64,000 nucleotides of DNA. It comes from Balneolales bacterium. Its GTDB lineage: Bacteria > Bacteroidota > Rhodothermia > Balneolales > Cyclonatronaceae. The notes below the pieces were generated by a model. The model saw only the letters and a program-made list of their open reading frames with translations. It was not told where the DNA came from and made no database searches. The position numbers were made by a program, and so were the translations under genes. Location: positions 26,801 through 90,800 of the forward strand of contig JAFIET010000005.1 of NCBI GenBank assembly GCA_020832405.1. The letters are read 5' to 3'. This document shows positions 1-9,062 of the stretch, one piece after another. Position 1 is the first letter of the stretch; every line of letters begins with the position of its first letter.

Positions 1-264
1 TGAGCAAAGAATAACGTTATGATCGAGGGCCAGCGAAACAGCGGTATCAATATGGCTTACAGGTGTGACACAAACCGGACACCCGGGGCCGTGAATCATA
101 CTGATTTCGGGTGGCAGCATGTCAAGGATACCGTGCCGTACAAGGCCGTGCGTCTGACCGCCGCAAACTTCCATGATGTGCCATTTTTTTGACACTGTTT
201 TCCGGAGTCGCTCAAGGAGCCGTTTAACCAGCCGGGCATCACGGTATTCGGTGAGATGTTTCAT
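1..264 (-). CDS. hypD: HypD, hydrogenase maturation protein (N-terminal 88 residues, cut by window edge)
   Basis: HypD carries an iron-sulfur cluster and, with HypC, forms the scaffold on which the Fe(CN)2CO centre of [NiFe] hydrogenases is assembled. My reading of the minus strand from the ATG at 264 is open to the edge and begins MKHLTEYRDA. It shows the two family signatures, CGGQTH at residues 34-39 and GPGCPVC at 59-65. The start codon overlaps the hypC stop by 4 bases (ATGA), so the two are translationally coupled. About three quarters of the protein lies outside the window. Identification is firm; whether the gene is intact cannot be seen here. Confidence 0.93.
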   Translation of the reverse strand, partial: MKHLTEYRDARLVKRLLERLRKTVSKKWHIMEVCGGQTHGLVRHGILDMLPPEISMIHGPGCPVCVTPVSHIDTAVSLALDHNVILCS

Positions 265-581
265 GCCTGTGCGCTTTTTGGAGGAGCGGGCCGGGCTTTC
301 TGAGGAGCCGGGGAGCCGGGCGCTTCTTCAGATTCAGGACCAAGTTCGTCGAGTTCACCAATTTGCTTGAGGTACCGGAAAGTTTCTTCCGCCTCTGCTT
401 CATCAACAACACTTAGCGCCACACCAACATGTACGAGTACGTAATCGCCAGGCTGTGCCTGTGGCACGAAGCAGAGGTTTACATCACGGCGGATGCCACC
501 AAATGACACTACGGCCGGCCGGTTAACTTCGTCGGCAACAGGCGAGACCGAAAGTACTTTTCCGGGAATGGCAAGACACAT
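261..581 (-). CDS. hypC: HypC, hydrogenase maturation chaperone
   Basis: HypC is a small cytoplasmic chaperone that binds HypD and then delivers the Fe(CN)2CO unit to the hydrogenase large subunit. The protein begins MCLAIPGKV, which gives the essential Cys2 after methionine removal, and has a His at position 51 (VHVGVAL), the other residue known to matter in E. coli HypC. The core ends near residue 78. A further tail of nearly 30 residues rich in Pro, Ala and Glu makes it 106 residues, longer than the usual 75-95. It overlaps hypD by 4 bases. A hydrogenase must lie elsewhere in the genome; none is in this window. Confidence 0.93.
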   Translation of the reverse strand: MCLAIPGKVLSVSPVADEVNRPAVVSFGGIRRDVNLCFVPQAQPGDYVLVHVGVALSVVDEAEAEETFRYLKQIGELDELGPESEEAPGSPAPQKARPAPPKSAQA

Positions 582-859
582 AAGCGCTGAACTTTGTTGT
601 GAGGGATAAAAAAGAAGGCACTTAAAACTGCTAAAAATCTAACCTGCATATCAGAATACTAAAAAAACATGAATTTGCACAGTGTAAATCTGTTTTGAGG
701 TACGCTAAAGTCGGAAAGCTGTAAACCCCCGATTTACAGCTTCGGATGTAAGCCTGCCGGTTTCATCCTGTTTTCCGTAACTTGGCAAAAGTCTCTATCT
801 TAAAAGCCTTCGGAGAAACCGATTTAAATTATTCAACAAGACTCAAAATAACCGTTAAA

Positions 860-1633
860 GTGGCGACCCTAAAAATCAGCACCTACAACGTAAACGGCAT
901 CCGGGCAGCGGAGAAAAAAGGATTTTCGGACTGGGTGAAGGCATCCCAACCCGACATTATCTGCCTGCAGGAAACCAAGGCGCAGGAAGATCAGATTCCG
1001 GAGGAAATAGCTGCTTTGGGCTATCATGCGGGCTGGCACTCTGCGGAAAAAAAAGGGTATTCAGGCGTGGGCATTTTATCACGGACTGAGCCGGTACAGG
1101 TGCAGACAGGCATCGGGATCGACTGGATTGACTCCGAAGGCCGGGTGCTGATGCACGAGTACCCGGAGTGCCGCGTGCTTTCGCTGTACCTGCCAAGCGG
1201 CACAACCGGCGATGTGCGGCAGGAAGTGAAGATGCGCTTCCTCGATGTACTCAGCGATTTCGGCCGTGAGCTGCTCTCGGATGCCAAGCCCCTGGTGCTC
1301 TGCGGCGATTACAACATCGCCCACACGGAAATCGACATTCACGACCCGGTACGCAATAAAAACACCTCCGGCTTTTTGCCGGAAGAGCGGGCCTGGTTCA
1401 CCGATTTTCTGGCGCTGGGCTACAAAGATGTGTTCCGCGAGCTGAACCCGGAGCTGACCGATACCTACAGCTGGTGGTCGTACCGGGCGGCCTCCAAAAG
1501 CCGGAACAAAGGCTGGCGGCTGGATTATCAGCTCGGCAACGAAGCCATGATGGCCCGCGCAAAATCTGCGGAAATCGAGTTCGCGCAGGATATGAGCGAT
1601 CACGCGCCCGTATCTGTTGTTTACGAATTCTGA
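860..1633 (+). CDS. xth: Exodeoxyribonuclease III (AP endonuclease, ExoA/Xth family)
   Basis: This enzyme of the endonuclease/exonuclease/phosphatase fold nicks DNA at abasic sites and removes 3' blocks in base excision repair. The family motifs appear in order: YNVNGIRA near residue 10, the metal ligand Glu in LQETK near 38, GDYNIAHTEID, a WSYR segment with LDYQL after it, and the catalytic His in SDHAPV near the end. I place the start at the GTG of 860, which gives VATLKISTYN, where relatives normally begin. The frame is open to a TTG at 782, but the extra 26 residues look unrelated. It is divergent from hypC with about 280 bases between, room for promoters of both. The length of 257 residues is normal. 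Confidence 0.92.
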   Translation: MATLKISTYNVNGIRAAEKKGFSDWVKASQPDIICLQETKAQEDQIPEEIAALGYHAGWHSAEKKGYSGVGILSRTEPVQVQTGIGIDWIDSEGRVLMHEYPECRVLSLYLPSGTTGDVRQEVKMRFLDVLSDFGRELLSDAKPLVLCGDYNIAHTEIDIHDPVRNKNTSGFLPEERAWFTDFLALGYKDVFRELNPELTDTYSWWSYRAASKSRNKGWRLDYQLGNEAMMARAKSAEIEFAQDMSDHAPVSVVYEF

Positions 1634-1747
1634 ACCGGGATCAGGCCCGGAACCGCATCACCCGAGAAAAACACCACCATTTAAAAAGCTGATCTGCCCC
1701 GGCGCTAAGCGTTGGGCAGGAAGCACATCCCCCGAAAAAAAATTACC

Positions 1748-3232
1748 ATGACTATTTCACAGGTTCGCGTTCGTTTCGCCCCCTCACCTACCGGCTGGCT
1801 GCACATTGGCGGCCTTCGTACGGCCCTTTACAATTACCTTTTTGCGCGCCGCAACGGCGGCACCTTCGTGCTTCGCATCGAAGATACCGACCAAAAGCGG
1901 TATGTGGAGGGCGCCGAAGCTGACATTCTTGAGAGCCTGCGCTGGGCAGGGCTTGAGGCCGATGAGGGTCCGGGCAGCAACGGCGGCTATGGCCCTTACC
2001 GGCAGAGCGAGCGCTCAGAGCTGTACCGCCGCTATGCCGCGCAGCTGGTGGAAAGCGGCCATGCCTACTATGCCTTTGATACGCAGGAAGAAATCGAGGC
2101 GGCGCGCGAAGCCGTGGGCGAGACTTTCAAGTATGACGCCATCACCCGGAATAAAATGAAAAACAGCCTCACGCTTTCAGAGGCCGAAGTACAGCTGCGG
2201 CTTTCTTCGGGTGAGCCTTACGTGATCCGGCTGATGGTGCCCGTAGGCGATACCGTAGCTTTTGAAGATATGGTGCGCGGCAAGGTGCGGTTTGAAGCTT
2301 CCGAAATTGATGATCAGGTGCTGATGAAATCCGACGGGCTGCCGACCTATCACCTGGCCAATGTGGTGGATGACCACGAGATGGGCATCACGCACGTGAT
2401 TCGCGGCGAGGAATGGCTGCCGAGTGCGCCTAAGCACATGCTGCTGTACCGGGCCTTCGGCTGGACCCCGCCTGTGATGGCGCACCTGCCGCTGATTATG
2501 TCGCCCGCGGGCGGTAAGCTGAGCAAGCGCAAAGCTGAGGAGCAGGGGATTATGGTGAACGTGCGGGATTACATTCAAAATCACTACGAAGCGCAGGCGC
2601 TGGTTAATTTCCTGGCTTTTCTGGGATGGAACCCCGGTGATGAGCGCGAGCTGTTTACCCTGGAAGAACTTTGTGAGGTTTTTGAGCTTGACCGGGTGAG
2701 TAAGTCAGGGGCTGTGTTCAATAACGACAAGCTGAGCTGGTACAATGCGCATTACCTGCGTGCCCGAAACCCGGAGGAGCTGCTTCCGGCGGCGCGCGCG
2801 GAGCTGGCAAAGCACGGCATGGAGGCCGGCGACGACGCCTTTCTTGCGGGTGCCATCGGTCTGTTGCTTGAGCGCATCGAAACCCTGGCTCAGCTGCCCG
2901 AAGCCGGCGCCTTCTTTTTTAAAGCACCCGAGCAGTATGATGAAAAAGCGGTGAAAAAAGCCTGGAAAGCGGATACAGCTGACCTCATAAACACTTACCT
3001 TGCCGAAATCAGCGGTTTAGGAGGCGCGGCTTTTGAGGCCGCAGCGCTGAAAGCAGCCCTGATGGCTGTGATTGAAAAAGCCGGTGTGGGTATGGGCAAG
3101 CTCATGCTTCCGGTTCGCCTGGCTGTTACAGGAGTTGGGGGCGGCCCGGATCTCTTCCAGACCATGCAGCTGCTGGGGCGAGAGGAAGTGCTGGGCCGTA
3201 TCGGATCCGCAGTACAAAAACTGGCTGATTAA
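1748..3232 (+). CDS. gltX: Glutamyl-tRNA synthetase
   Basis: This class I synthetase charges tRNA-Glu (and tRNA-Gln in species that use the amidotransferase route). The N-terminus reads RFAPSPTGWLHIGG, with the HIGH-type motif at residues 19-22, and the second class signature is KLSKR near 257. The C-terminal third is helical and fits the anticodon-binding domain. I chose the ATG at 1748 (MTISQVRVRF) over an in-frame TTG at 1712, because the family starts just before the RFAPSPTG strand. The length of 494 residues is usual. A metalloprotease gene follows after 58 bases and may be cotranscribed. Confidence 0.96.
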   Translation: MTISQVRVRFAPSPTGWLHIGGLRTALYNYLFARRNGGTFVLRIEDTDQKRYVEGAEADILESLRWAGLEADEGPGSNGGYGPYRQSERSELYRRYAAQLVESGHAYYAFDTQEEIEAAREAVGETFKYDAITRNKMKNSLTLSEAEVQLRLSSGEPYVIRLMVPVGDTVAFEDMVRGKVRFEASEIDDQVLMKSDGLPTYHLANVVDDHEMGITHVIRGEEWLPSAPKHMLLYRAFGWTPPVMAHLPLIMSPAGGKLSKRKAEEQGIMVNVRDYIQNHYEAQALVNFLAFLGWNPGDERELFTLEELCEVFELDRVSKSGAVFNNDKLSWYNAHYLRARNPEELLPAARAELAKHGMEAGDDAFLAGAIGLLLERIETLAQLPEAGAFFFKAPEQYDEKAVKKAWKADTADLINTYLAEISGLGGAAFEAAALKAALMAVIEKAGVGMGKLMLPVRLAVTGVGGGPDLFQTMQLLGREEVLGRIGSAVQKLAD

Positions 3233-3290
3233 TTCCTTATTTGCAGTGTGGCTGCGTGCAGCCGGGCTGCATAAAACCGAATCTGATGTT

Positions 3291-3992
3291 ATGGATCGAA
3301 AAGATGAGCTTACAGCAGCGGTTCGCTTTGTGCGCCGGAGCAACCAAAAATATATCCGCATCAGGGTAAAGCCTGATGAAGTAATTGTATCGGGGCCGTC
3401 GCGGGCATCGGAACGGGAGCTGAAGAATTTCTTCGAACAAAAGAAGGAGTGGGTGATAGAAAACCTTCAGAAGCTGAATCAGCGCAAGGAGCAGACCGGC
3501 GCCCTGAACCGCTTTGATGAAGGTTTCCTGCTGTATGGGGGCGAATGGGTGCCGGTTGACATCACTAAAAACGAGCCCCGAACCCGTATTACATTTGAAA
3601 ACGGCCGCTTCAAAATAAACGTAAGCAAATACGAGAAACCTGATGCAGCCCTGTTTTCATGGATTTATTCGAACTGGGCTGTAAGCGAAATCGGGCAGCG
3701 TTTCTCGGAAATTGCATCCCAATACAACTTTAAGGTCGGCAGGGTTACCATCCGCAATCAGCGGACAAAATGGGGCAGCTGCTCGGGGAAAGGCAACATC
3801 AACCTGAACTGGCGGCTCATAAAATGCCCGCGCTTTGTGCAGGATTATATTTTTATACACGAGCTTTGCCATCTCAGGCATCTGAACCACAGCCCGGAGT
3901 ATTGGGCACTGGTCGATTCTTTATACCCCCGCCGCGCTGAGGCTGAGCGCTGGCTAAAAATACACGGTCCGCTCGCGTTTCAGGATCCCTGA
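3291..3992 (+). CDS. YgjP-like zinc metalloprotease (DUF45, M48/SprT-type)
   Basis: The protein belongs to the DUF45/YgjP group of small zinc peptidases related to SprT and WSS1. It shows HELCH at residues 190-194, with a further His in LNHSPEYW near 200 as the likely third ligand. Just before this comes the conserved TKWGSCSGKGNINLNWRL-like strand-turn typical of the family. The N-terminal half (about 130 residues) is a beta-rich region with basic residues. The ATG at 3291 is preferred; the frame is open much further upstream, but that part lies inside gltX. The substrate is unknown; relatives have been suggested to act on DNA-bound or damaged proteins. It sits 58 bases after gltX and converges on the next gene. 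Confidence 0.85.
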   Translation: MDRKDELTAAVRFVRRSNQKYIRIRVKPDEVIVSGPSRASERELKNFFEQKKEWVIENLQKLNQRKEQTGALNRFDEGFLLYGGEWVPVDITKNEPRTRITFENGRFKINVSKYEKPDAALFSWIYSNWAVSEIGQRFSEIASQYNFKVGRVTIRNQRTKWGSCSGKGNINLNWRLIKCPRFVQDYIFIHELCHLRHLNHSPEYWALVDSLYPRRAEAERWLKIHGPLAFQDP

Positions 3993-4018
3993 AGCTTGCA
4001 GAACAAAGAAAGCGCTGA

Positions 4019-4657
4019 TCAGGCCGTGAGCATAAACCGGGGCTTGGCCGGCTGTTTTTTTCTGCGCGGTTTCTGAGGCTGCAGCAGTGCCGTTTCCTGA
4101 CCGATTCTCAGGGTAAAAAGCTGGGCCGGCGGGAAGTTCCGCAGCACAAAAGTGCGGTCGATGCTGAAGCGGCTTACGAGTTCTTTCTCGTATTTGCACC
4201 TGAAGTGATTGAAGTTCACATACTTGTAGTAGGAAATAAAACCGCCGGGTTTGCACAGCTTTAATTTTTGCTCCCACATGCCTTTGCTTACTTCTTCAGG
4301 GATGCTTTCGTAGGGGATGCTCGAAAAAATATAATCGTAGGGCTTGCCGGGGCTGAATTCCAGCAGGTCGGTATAGTGTACCTGCATATTCGGATGGCTG
4401 AACTCCCGGCGAAGCATCCGGCAAAAATGAGGATTGATCTCAACCAGATCCAGCGAATCTTCCGGTCTTAAAACTTTCAGGATCGCTTTTGTGAGGGTGC
4501 CTGTGCCGGGCCCGAGCTCAAGAATGCGCAGGGGGCGCTTTGTTTTTTGTACCTGTTCGGCGAGAAACCGTACCATATCGCTGCAAAGATATTTGGAACT
4601 TGGGGCAACTGCCCCTGTTTTCCGGATATCTCTAATGAAGTACAAAATCGGATTCAA
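4019..4657 (-). CDS. SAM-dependent methyltransferase, phospholipid N-methyltransferase (PmtA)-like
   Basis: A 212-residue class I methyltransferase. The SAM-binding motif I is ILELGPGTGTLT at residues 45-56, followed by an acidic motif II (LDLVEINPHF). At motif IV it has SSIPYES, where rRNA dimethylases have NLPY; this pattern and the N-terminal FIRDIRKTGAVAPSSKYL resemble PmtA-type phosphatidylethanolamine N-methyltransferases and related rRNA-dimethylase-like enzymes. The substrate cannot be settled from sequence. It lies downstream of porX on the same strand, but a probable terminator separates them, so it may have its own promoter. It converges on the metalloprotease gene with a 26-base gap. 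Confidence 0.72.
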   Translation of the reverse strand: MNPILYFIRDIRKTGAVAPSSKYLCSDMVRFLAEQVQKTKRPLRILELGPGTGTLTKAILKVLRPEDSLDLVEINPHFCRMLRREFSHPNMQVHYTDLLEFSPGKPYDYIFSSIPYESIPEEVSKGMWEQKLKLCKPGGFISYYKYVNFNHFRCKYEKELVSRFSIDRTFVLRNFPPAQLFTLRIGQETALLQPQKPRRKKQPAKPRFMLTA

Positions 4658-4690
4658 AGCGACGCTGTTTCGTTGATATTTTGCTGGGCT

Positions 4691-4738
4691 AAAAATGGTG
4701 ATGGGTTGATTATAATGATTTATACTTCCATCACCAAT
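4691..4738 (-). terminator. Probable intrinsic terminator after porX
   Basis: A 9-base perfect inverted repeat (TGGTGATGG at 4696-4704 and CCATCACCA at 4728-4736) has a 23-base AT-rich loop. Read on the minus strand, the second arm is followed by TTTTTAG, which fits an intrinsic terminator for porX. The long loop is unusual, so it could instead be an operator for the methyltransferase gene that begins 34 bases beyond it. Confidence 0.5.
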
Positions 4739-4788
4739 TTATTTATGGCATCACACAACCAGCGGACTGCGGGGTATGGTCTGCTTTT

Positions 4789-6342
4789 TTACTTTTTGGG
4801 GGTAAGAACGGATACCGGCAGTATCATCTCTTCCATAGATGCGCCCCCGTGCTGAAACGTATCTTTGTATTTATTCTGGAAACGGTGATAGTTGGTCGGG
4901 TACACAAAAAAGTAATCTTCTTTTGCGATGATGTAGTTCGTGCTCGAGTTGATGCGCGGCAGCCGGAAATCATCCGGGTTATCCACAATGATGGCCGCGT
5001 TTTTGTCGGCCTTGAGGTGCCGCCCGAATTTATAGCGCAGGCTTGTGGAGGTGTTCCGGTCGCCCAGCACTTTGGTATCGCGAAGGGCGCGCACCGAGCC
5101 GTGATCGGTGGTGATTACGATGCGAACATTTTTCGAACTCAGATCGCGTAAAATTTGCAGCAGGTTTGAATGCTGAAACCAGGTTTTGGCAAGCGACCGG
5201 AAGGCGGGTACATCGGGGGCAATTTCCTTCATTACATCCGAATCAGAGCGGTAGTGAACGAGGGTATCCACAAAATTAAAGACGAAAGCATTAAAAGGAT
5301 GCTGTACGTAATTCATGATGCGGTCTGCTATTCTTTTCCCCTCTTCCTTGTGGAGCACTTTTTCGTAACGGGGTTCAAAATTGTGGCCCAGCCTGTGAAG
5401 CTGTTCACGCAGCAGGTCGGGTTCGTCCTGATTGAGGGATGACTCATCGCCTTCCGCATTTCGCCAGTACTGAGGGTAGTGTTTTTCGATATCGGCGGGA
5501 TAGAGCCCGGCGAAAATAGCGTTTCGGGAGTAGGGTGTAGCGGTAGGAAGAATAGAGTAATAAAAATCAGTTTCGATGTGGTAAAACTCGCTGAGTAACC
5601 GTTCAAAAACCAGCCACTGATCGTAGCGCATGCAATCGATGATGAATAAAAAATTGCTGTCGTAGCTGCCGCCAATGTGAGGATGGATATACTCTTTGAT
5701 GATATCGACCGACAGCAGCGGGCGTTCGTTGGCTTCTTTGGTGAGCCAGTACTGATATTCGCTGTCGATGAATTTCCCGAATTCTGTGTTTGCCTGCTGC
5801 ATTTGATCGTAGAGCACCTGTAGCAGGCCTTCGTCGGTTTTTTCAAGCTCAAGCTCCCAGCCGGTAAGCGCGCTGTAAATGGAAATCCATTCCGACCAGT
5901 CCGGCCGGCTTTGTATTTGTGCGCTGATGCTCTGAAAGCTCTGAAGATAACTCTGTGCCGATTTCTCGTTGCTGAGCCTTTTTTGATCTAAAATGCGCTT
6001 TATGGTAAGCAGAATCTGATTTGGGTTTACCGGCTTAATGAGGTAATCTGCAATTTTAAACCCTATGGCATCCTCCATGATAAACTCCTCCTCGCTTTTG
6101 GTAATCATTACTACAGGAAGCTGCGGGTTTATTTTTTTGATTTTGCTCAGGGTTGTGAGCCCGTCCATACCGGGCATTTGTTCATCTAAAAAAACAAGAT
6201 TAAAAACTTCTTTTTGTACCAGGGTGATGGCATCTTCTCCGTTGGTTACCGGTACCATTTCGAAGCCTTTTTTTTCTAAAAACATGATGTGCGGCTTCAG
6301 CCGGTCGATTTCGTCGTCGGCCCATAAAATGCGAATACTCAT
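4789..6342 (-). CDS. porX: PorX, response regulator with PglZ domain (T9SS regulator)
   Basis: PorX is the response regulator that, with the kinase PorY and an ECF sigma factor, controls type IX secretion in Bacteroidetes; the Porphyromonas protein also has phosphodiesterase activity on oligonucleotides. Residues 1-120 form a receiver with acidic pair D9/D10, phospho-acceptor D53 ([11 protein letters not shown]), T81 and K103. Residues about 205-517 form a PglZ domain of the alkaline-phosphatase superfamily, with metal-site residues D236, a Thr in [10 protein letters not shown] near 267-269, D359, D413-H414 (TTDHGS) and H498 (FQHGGAS). The length of 517 residues matches PorX. It lies 23 bases downstream of a ComEA-like gene and probably shares its transcript. 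No PorY is in the window. Confidence 0.92.
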   Translation of the reverse strand: MSIRILWADDEIDRLKPHIMFLEKKGFEMVPVTNGEDAITLVQKEVFNLVFLDEQMPGMDGLTTLSKIKKINPQLPVVMITKSEEEFIMEDAIGFKIADYLIKPVNPNQILLTIKRILDQKRLSNEKSAQSYLQSFQSISAQIQSRPDWSEWISIYSALTGWELELEKTDEGLLQVLYDQMQQANTEFGKFIDSEYQYWLTKEANERPLLSVDIIKEYIHPHIGGSYDSNFLFIIDCMRYDQWLVFERLLSEFYHIETDFYYSILPTATPYSRNAIFAGLYPADIEKHYPQYWRNAEGDESSLNQDEPDLLREQLHRLGHNFEPRYEKVLHKEEGKRIADRIMNYVQHPFNAFVFNFVDTLVHYRSDSDVMKEIAPDVPAFRSLAKTWFQHSNLLQILRDLSSKNVRIVITTDHGSVRALRDTKVLGDRNTSTSLRYKFGRHLKADKNAAIIVDNPDDFRLPRINSSTNYIIAKEDYFFVYPTNYHRFQNKYKDTFQHGGASMEEMILPVSVLTPKK

Positions 6343-6365
6343 TGATGAATCAGTTTTAATTTAGT

Positions 6366-7028
6366 TTAACTGTCGGATTGTGTTGTGATGTAATCTTTGA
6401 TAGCTTCGAAACGGGCCTGACCTATACCTCGTACATTTTTTATTTCACTGATGTCTTCAAAAGGGCCGTTTTCATTACGATACTCAATTATACGGGCAGC
6501 AATCGCAGGCCCGATTCCCGGCAGTTTAACAAGCTCTTCGGCATCGGCAGTGTTAATATTGATTCTGGATTCAGGTGTAAGTGCTGTTTCCGTATTGGTT
6601 GATGATGCACGCGATGTTTCAGCATGAGCAGCCATAGTCGTGGCTGTGGCTGTAGCGGCTTCCGTTCTGACAGCCGCTGCGGGGGAGGCGGTAGGCTGGG
6701 CTGCCAAAGAAAGCTGATCTGAGCTCTGCTTTTCACTGGCATTGCCTGAATTAAGCTCATGTTCGTAAGCTGAGCCCGAAATCTGCTGCTGTGATTGCGG
6801 GTAATATCGGGCCATTATTTCCTGGTGCGCATTGTCACGTGCCTGAACCCGTTCATGAAAATCAGCGATGATCTCCTGATAATAGTCTTCGGAAAATGCC
6901 GGTGCCGGATGGTAAAGCTGATTGATGGTTAATAGCAGTACAAATGCTCCCCCAAGGGCGAGCACCCCCAGCCTTTCATAATAGGTTATCTGAAGGCGGT
7001 CTGTTAAAAAGTAGAGAAACCGTTTCAT
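6366..7028 (-). CDS. Membrane-anchored ComEA-like helix-hairpin-helix protein
   Basis: A 220-residue protein with one membrane segment near residues 19-38, a long low-complexity linker rich in Gln, Ser, Ala and Thr (about 40-155), and a C-terminal double helix-hairpin-helix domain. The hairpins are LPGIGPAIA (169-177) and RGIGQARFE (200-208), preceded by ININTADAEEL, the usual opening of ComEA. ComEA binds double-stranded DNA in the periplasm during natural transformation. The architecture (N-terminal anchor, linker, DNA-binding tip facing the periplasm) fits that role, but many Bacteroidetes carry such proteins without known competence. It is first in a probable pair with porX. Confidence 0.82.
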   Translation of the reverse strand: MKRFLYFLTDRLQITYYERLGVLALGGAFVLLLTINQLYHPAPAFSEDYYQEIIADFHERVQARDNAHQEIMARYYPQSQQQISGSAYEHELNSGNASEKQSSDQLSLAAQPTASPAAAVRTEAATATATTMAAHAETSRASSTNTETALTPESRININTADAEELVKLPGIGPAIAARIIEYRNENGPFEDISEIKNVRGIGQARFEAIKDYITTQSDS

Positions 7029-7249
7029 AGAAGTCAGTCGTCTGTGTTAGGCCGCGCTGTAGAGCGAAAATAAATGAGGCGGCTAAGGTTGGGATATGCA
7101 GGATATTAAGTTCCTATTTAATTAAATTTGGGCTAAAATGCACATTATTTTTTAAAACAGTTCTGCTGCCATCAGGCCGGCAGGCAGTACCCGGAACAGG
7201 AAGAGTCCTTATTTTATTCTCAAAAAAATATTAATCCGCATCTCAGCTA

Positions 7250-8074
7250 ATGACAACAAGCAGCAGACCTGCAACGGGTGAACATCTTATAAGTATAGGC
7301 CGGCAACAGGTCAGAATTCGTGTGTTTGGAGAGACGGGCGGCAAAGCAATTCTTTTTTTGCATGGCTGGGGCTGTAGTGCTGATACTATGTCGGGCCTGG
7401 CATCCTCTTTGGGACCCGGTTTTTATGTGGTACTTCCGGATTTTCCGGGTTTTGGCAAAACACCGCCACCTGCGCAGGCTTGGGATGTTTCGGATTACGG
7501 CACATTTGTTATGCAACTCAAAGAAAAGGTTTTTGGGAATGATATTATTGCTGTGCTTGCCCATTCGTTCGGGGCACGTGTTATGCTAAAGCTGCTTGCA
7601 GCGCCTGAGTATGCAGGAGCCTTTGGGCAGATATTACTTACCGGCGGCGCAGGAATGAAGCCAAAACGCAGCTGGCGCTACTATTACCGAACAGCTTTAG
7701 CAAAAGTGCTGAAGACACCGTTTCAGCTGCTGCCTGCTGCTTTACGTGAGCAGGGCCTTTCACGATTGCGCAAAACAGCTGTTTGGAGATCGCTGGGCTC
7801 GTCGGAGTACAGTCAGCTAAGCGGGGTTATGCGCGAAATATTTGTAAAAACAGTTCGGGAATACCTGGAACCCTGCCTTCCTGAGATAGAACATGAGGTT
7901 CTGCTTGTTTGGGGCCTGAATGATGATGCAACCCCGCTATATCAGGCTGAAAGAATGGAGAAGGGTCTTAAAAAGGGTGTGCTTATAAAAATAGAATCAG
8001 CCGGACATTACGCATTCTTAGATAAGCCACAGCAGTTTGCAGCCATAGCAAAAGCTTATTTTGAAAGTAAATAA
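7250..8074 (+). CDS. Alpha/beta hydrolase
   Basis: A 274-residue alpha/beta-hydrolase-fold protein with a complete triad: Ser106 in AHSFGA (nucleophile elbow), an Asp near 225-226 (WGLNDDATP) and His253 (SAGHYAFLD). HGW at residues 38-40 supplies the oxyanion-hole motif. The basic helical cap around residues 138-185 (KRSWRYYYRTAL) is typical of small esterases or C-C bond hydrolases. Nothing in the sequence or its neighbours fixes the substrate. There is no signal peptide, so it is cytoplasmic. Divergent from the ComEA-like gene with a 221-base gap. Confidence 0.82.
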   Translation: MTTSSRPATGEHLISIGRQQVRIRVFGETGGKAILFLHGWGCSADTMSGLASSLGPGFYVVLPDFPGFGKTPPPAQAWDVSDYGTFVMQLKEKVFGNDIIAVLAHSFGARVMLKLLAAPEYAGAFGQILLTGGAGMKPKRSWRYYYRTALAKVLKTPFQLLPAALREQGLSRLRKTAVWRSLGSSEYSQLSGVMREIFVKTVREYLEPCLPEIEHEVLLVWGLNDDATPLYQAERMEKGLKKGVLIKIESAGHYAFLDKPQQFAAIAKAYFESK

Positions 8075-8484
8075 GCCATTTTTCCAATGCAGTAATCCCG
8101 CATTTGGGTTGCACAGGGCTTCAGTTAAGCCACAAAAACAAGTGTGAGAAGCACACTGCTGTGAGATAGTCGTAAATTTTACAAAAAAAAGTGTTTAGCC
8201 CTGAGATAATCCCGCTTTTTTTTAGTTATAATAGTTTAAGGATAGTGCATTCAAAGCTGATTTACCGGACTCACAAAAACACATTATCCTTGAATTATTT
8301 GCAAGCCAGACAATAAGATCGTGTTTACTTACGCTTAGGGCCGACTTTCATAACAGTATAACATTCGCCTGTGCATACTGTGAATTGTTAGGAACAAAGT
8401 GAAAGCCGGCGGTATGATTTACACGACAAAATTGCTTGAAAACATTGCCTCAATCGTTGTCCAAATCAAAGGAGACTGATAATA
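8075..8484. other. 410-base AT-rich intergenic region upstream of a GNAT gene
   Basis: No open frame of note. It holds a small hairpin (AGTGTG at 8141-8146 with CACACT at 8152-8157) and a looser inverted pair (AAGGATA at 8238-8244 and TATCCTT at 8285-8291), plus a run of eight or nine T around 8217-8223. A clear ribosome site (AAAGGAG, 8468-8474) ends the region. It could hold a long leader or a small RNA, but I cannot show either. Confidence 0.4.
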
Positions 8485-8973
8485 ATGATAGTAAAAAAGC
8501 AAAAGCAGCAAAGGAAAAGAGACGTACTGCTAAAATCGGCCAGATATTCAGATTATACAGTAAAAGCAGCTTCATGGGAAAAATACTCCCATGATATTTT
8601 AAGTGTTCGTTTCAGTGTATTTGTACATGAACAGAAAGTTCCTATCGAACTGGAAGTTGATGGCTTTGACCCGGTATCTCACCATGTTGTTGTGTATAAC
8701 AGCAGCGGAAAGCCTGTTGCTACCGGAAGACTGACCCCCGATGGTAAACTTGGCCGGATGTCAGTTCTGAAGGAGTACCGCGGCAAGTACCTGGGACACC
8801 TGTTAATGGTGCAGCTGATGAGCAAAGCTTTTAAACAAGGGCATCGTATTATAGAGCTAAGCGCTCAAACCCATGCAATTCCATTTTATCAGAAGTATGG
8901 ATTTAATACAGTTGGTCGGGTTTATGATGATGCAGGCTTGCCTCATCAGAAGATGATTTATATCCATAAATAA
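8485..8973 (+). CDS. GNAT family N-acetyltransferase
   Basis: A 162-residue acetyltransferase of the YjcF/ElaA-like GNAT branch, which transfers acetyl from acetyl-CoA to an unknown amine. Family features are FVHEQKVPIELEVDGFDP early, the acetyl-CoA pyrophosphate loop in EYRGKYLGHLLM (near residues 95-106), and HAIPFYQKYGF with the typical C-terminal strand. About 25 basic N-terminal residues (KKQKQQRKRDV) precede the domain. The ATG is supported by AAAGGAG ten bases upstream. It stands alone, with a long leader region before it and a strong hairpin after it. Confidence 0.88.
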   Translation: MIVKKQKQQRKRDVLLKSARYSDYTVKAASWEKYSHDILSVRFSVFVHEQKVPIELEVDGFDPVSHHVVVYNSSGKPVATGRLTPDGKLGRMSVLKEYRGKYLGHLLMVQLMSKAFKQGHRIIELSAQTHAIPFYQKYGFNTVGRVYDDAGLPHQKMIYIHK

Positions 8974-8993
8974 AAAGACAAACCCTGATATGC

Positions 8994-9030
8994 GAAGAAG
9001 GCTTCCGGTACACAACCGGAAGCCTTCTTC
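8994..9030. terminator. Strong 16-bp hairpin between convergent genes
   Basis: A perfect 16-base stem (8994-9009 with 9015-9030) encloses a 5-base loop. It sits between the convergent GNAT gene and the hypothetical gene ending at 9063. There is no good T-run directly after it on the plus strand; on the minus strand a TCTTTTTA follows about 15 bases later. A bidirectional terminator or RNA-stabilising hairpin is likely. Confidence 0.6.
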
Positions 9031-9062
9031 GTAACAGCCAGTTTTACCCTGTAAAGGCTTAG

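Noticed and set aside
3072..3290. N-terminal extension of the metalloprotease into gltX
   Set aside because: The first 73 codons overlap gltX in another frame and have no family resemblance; the ATG at 3291 fits.
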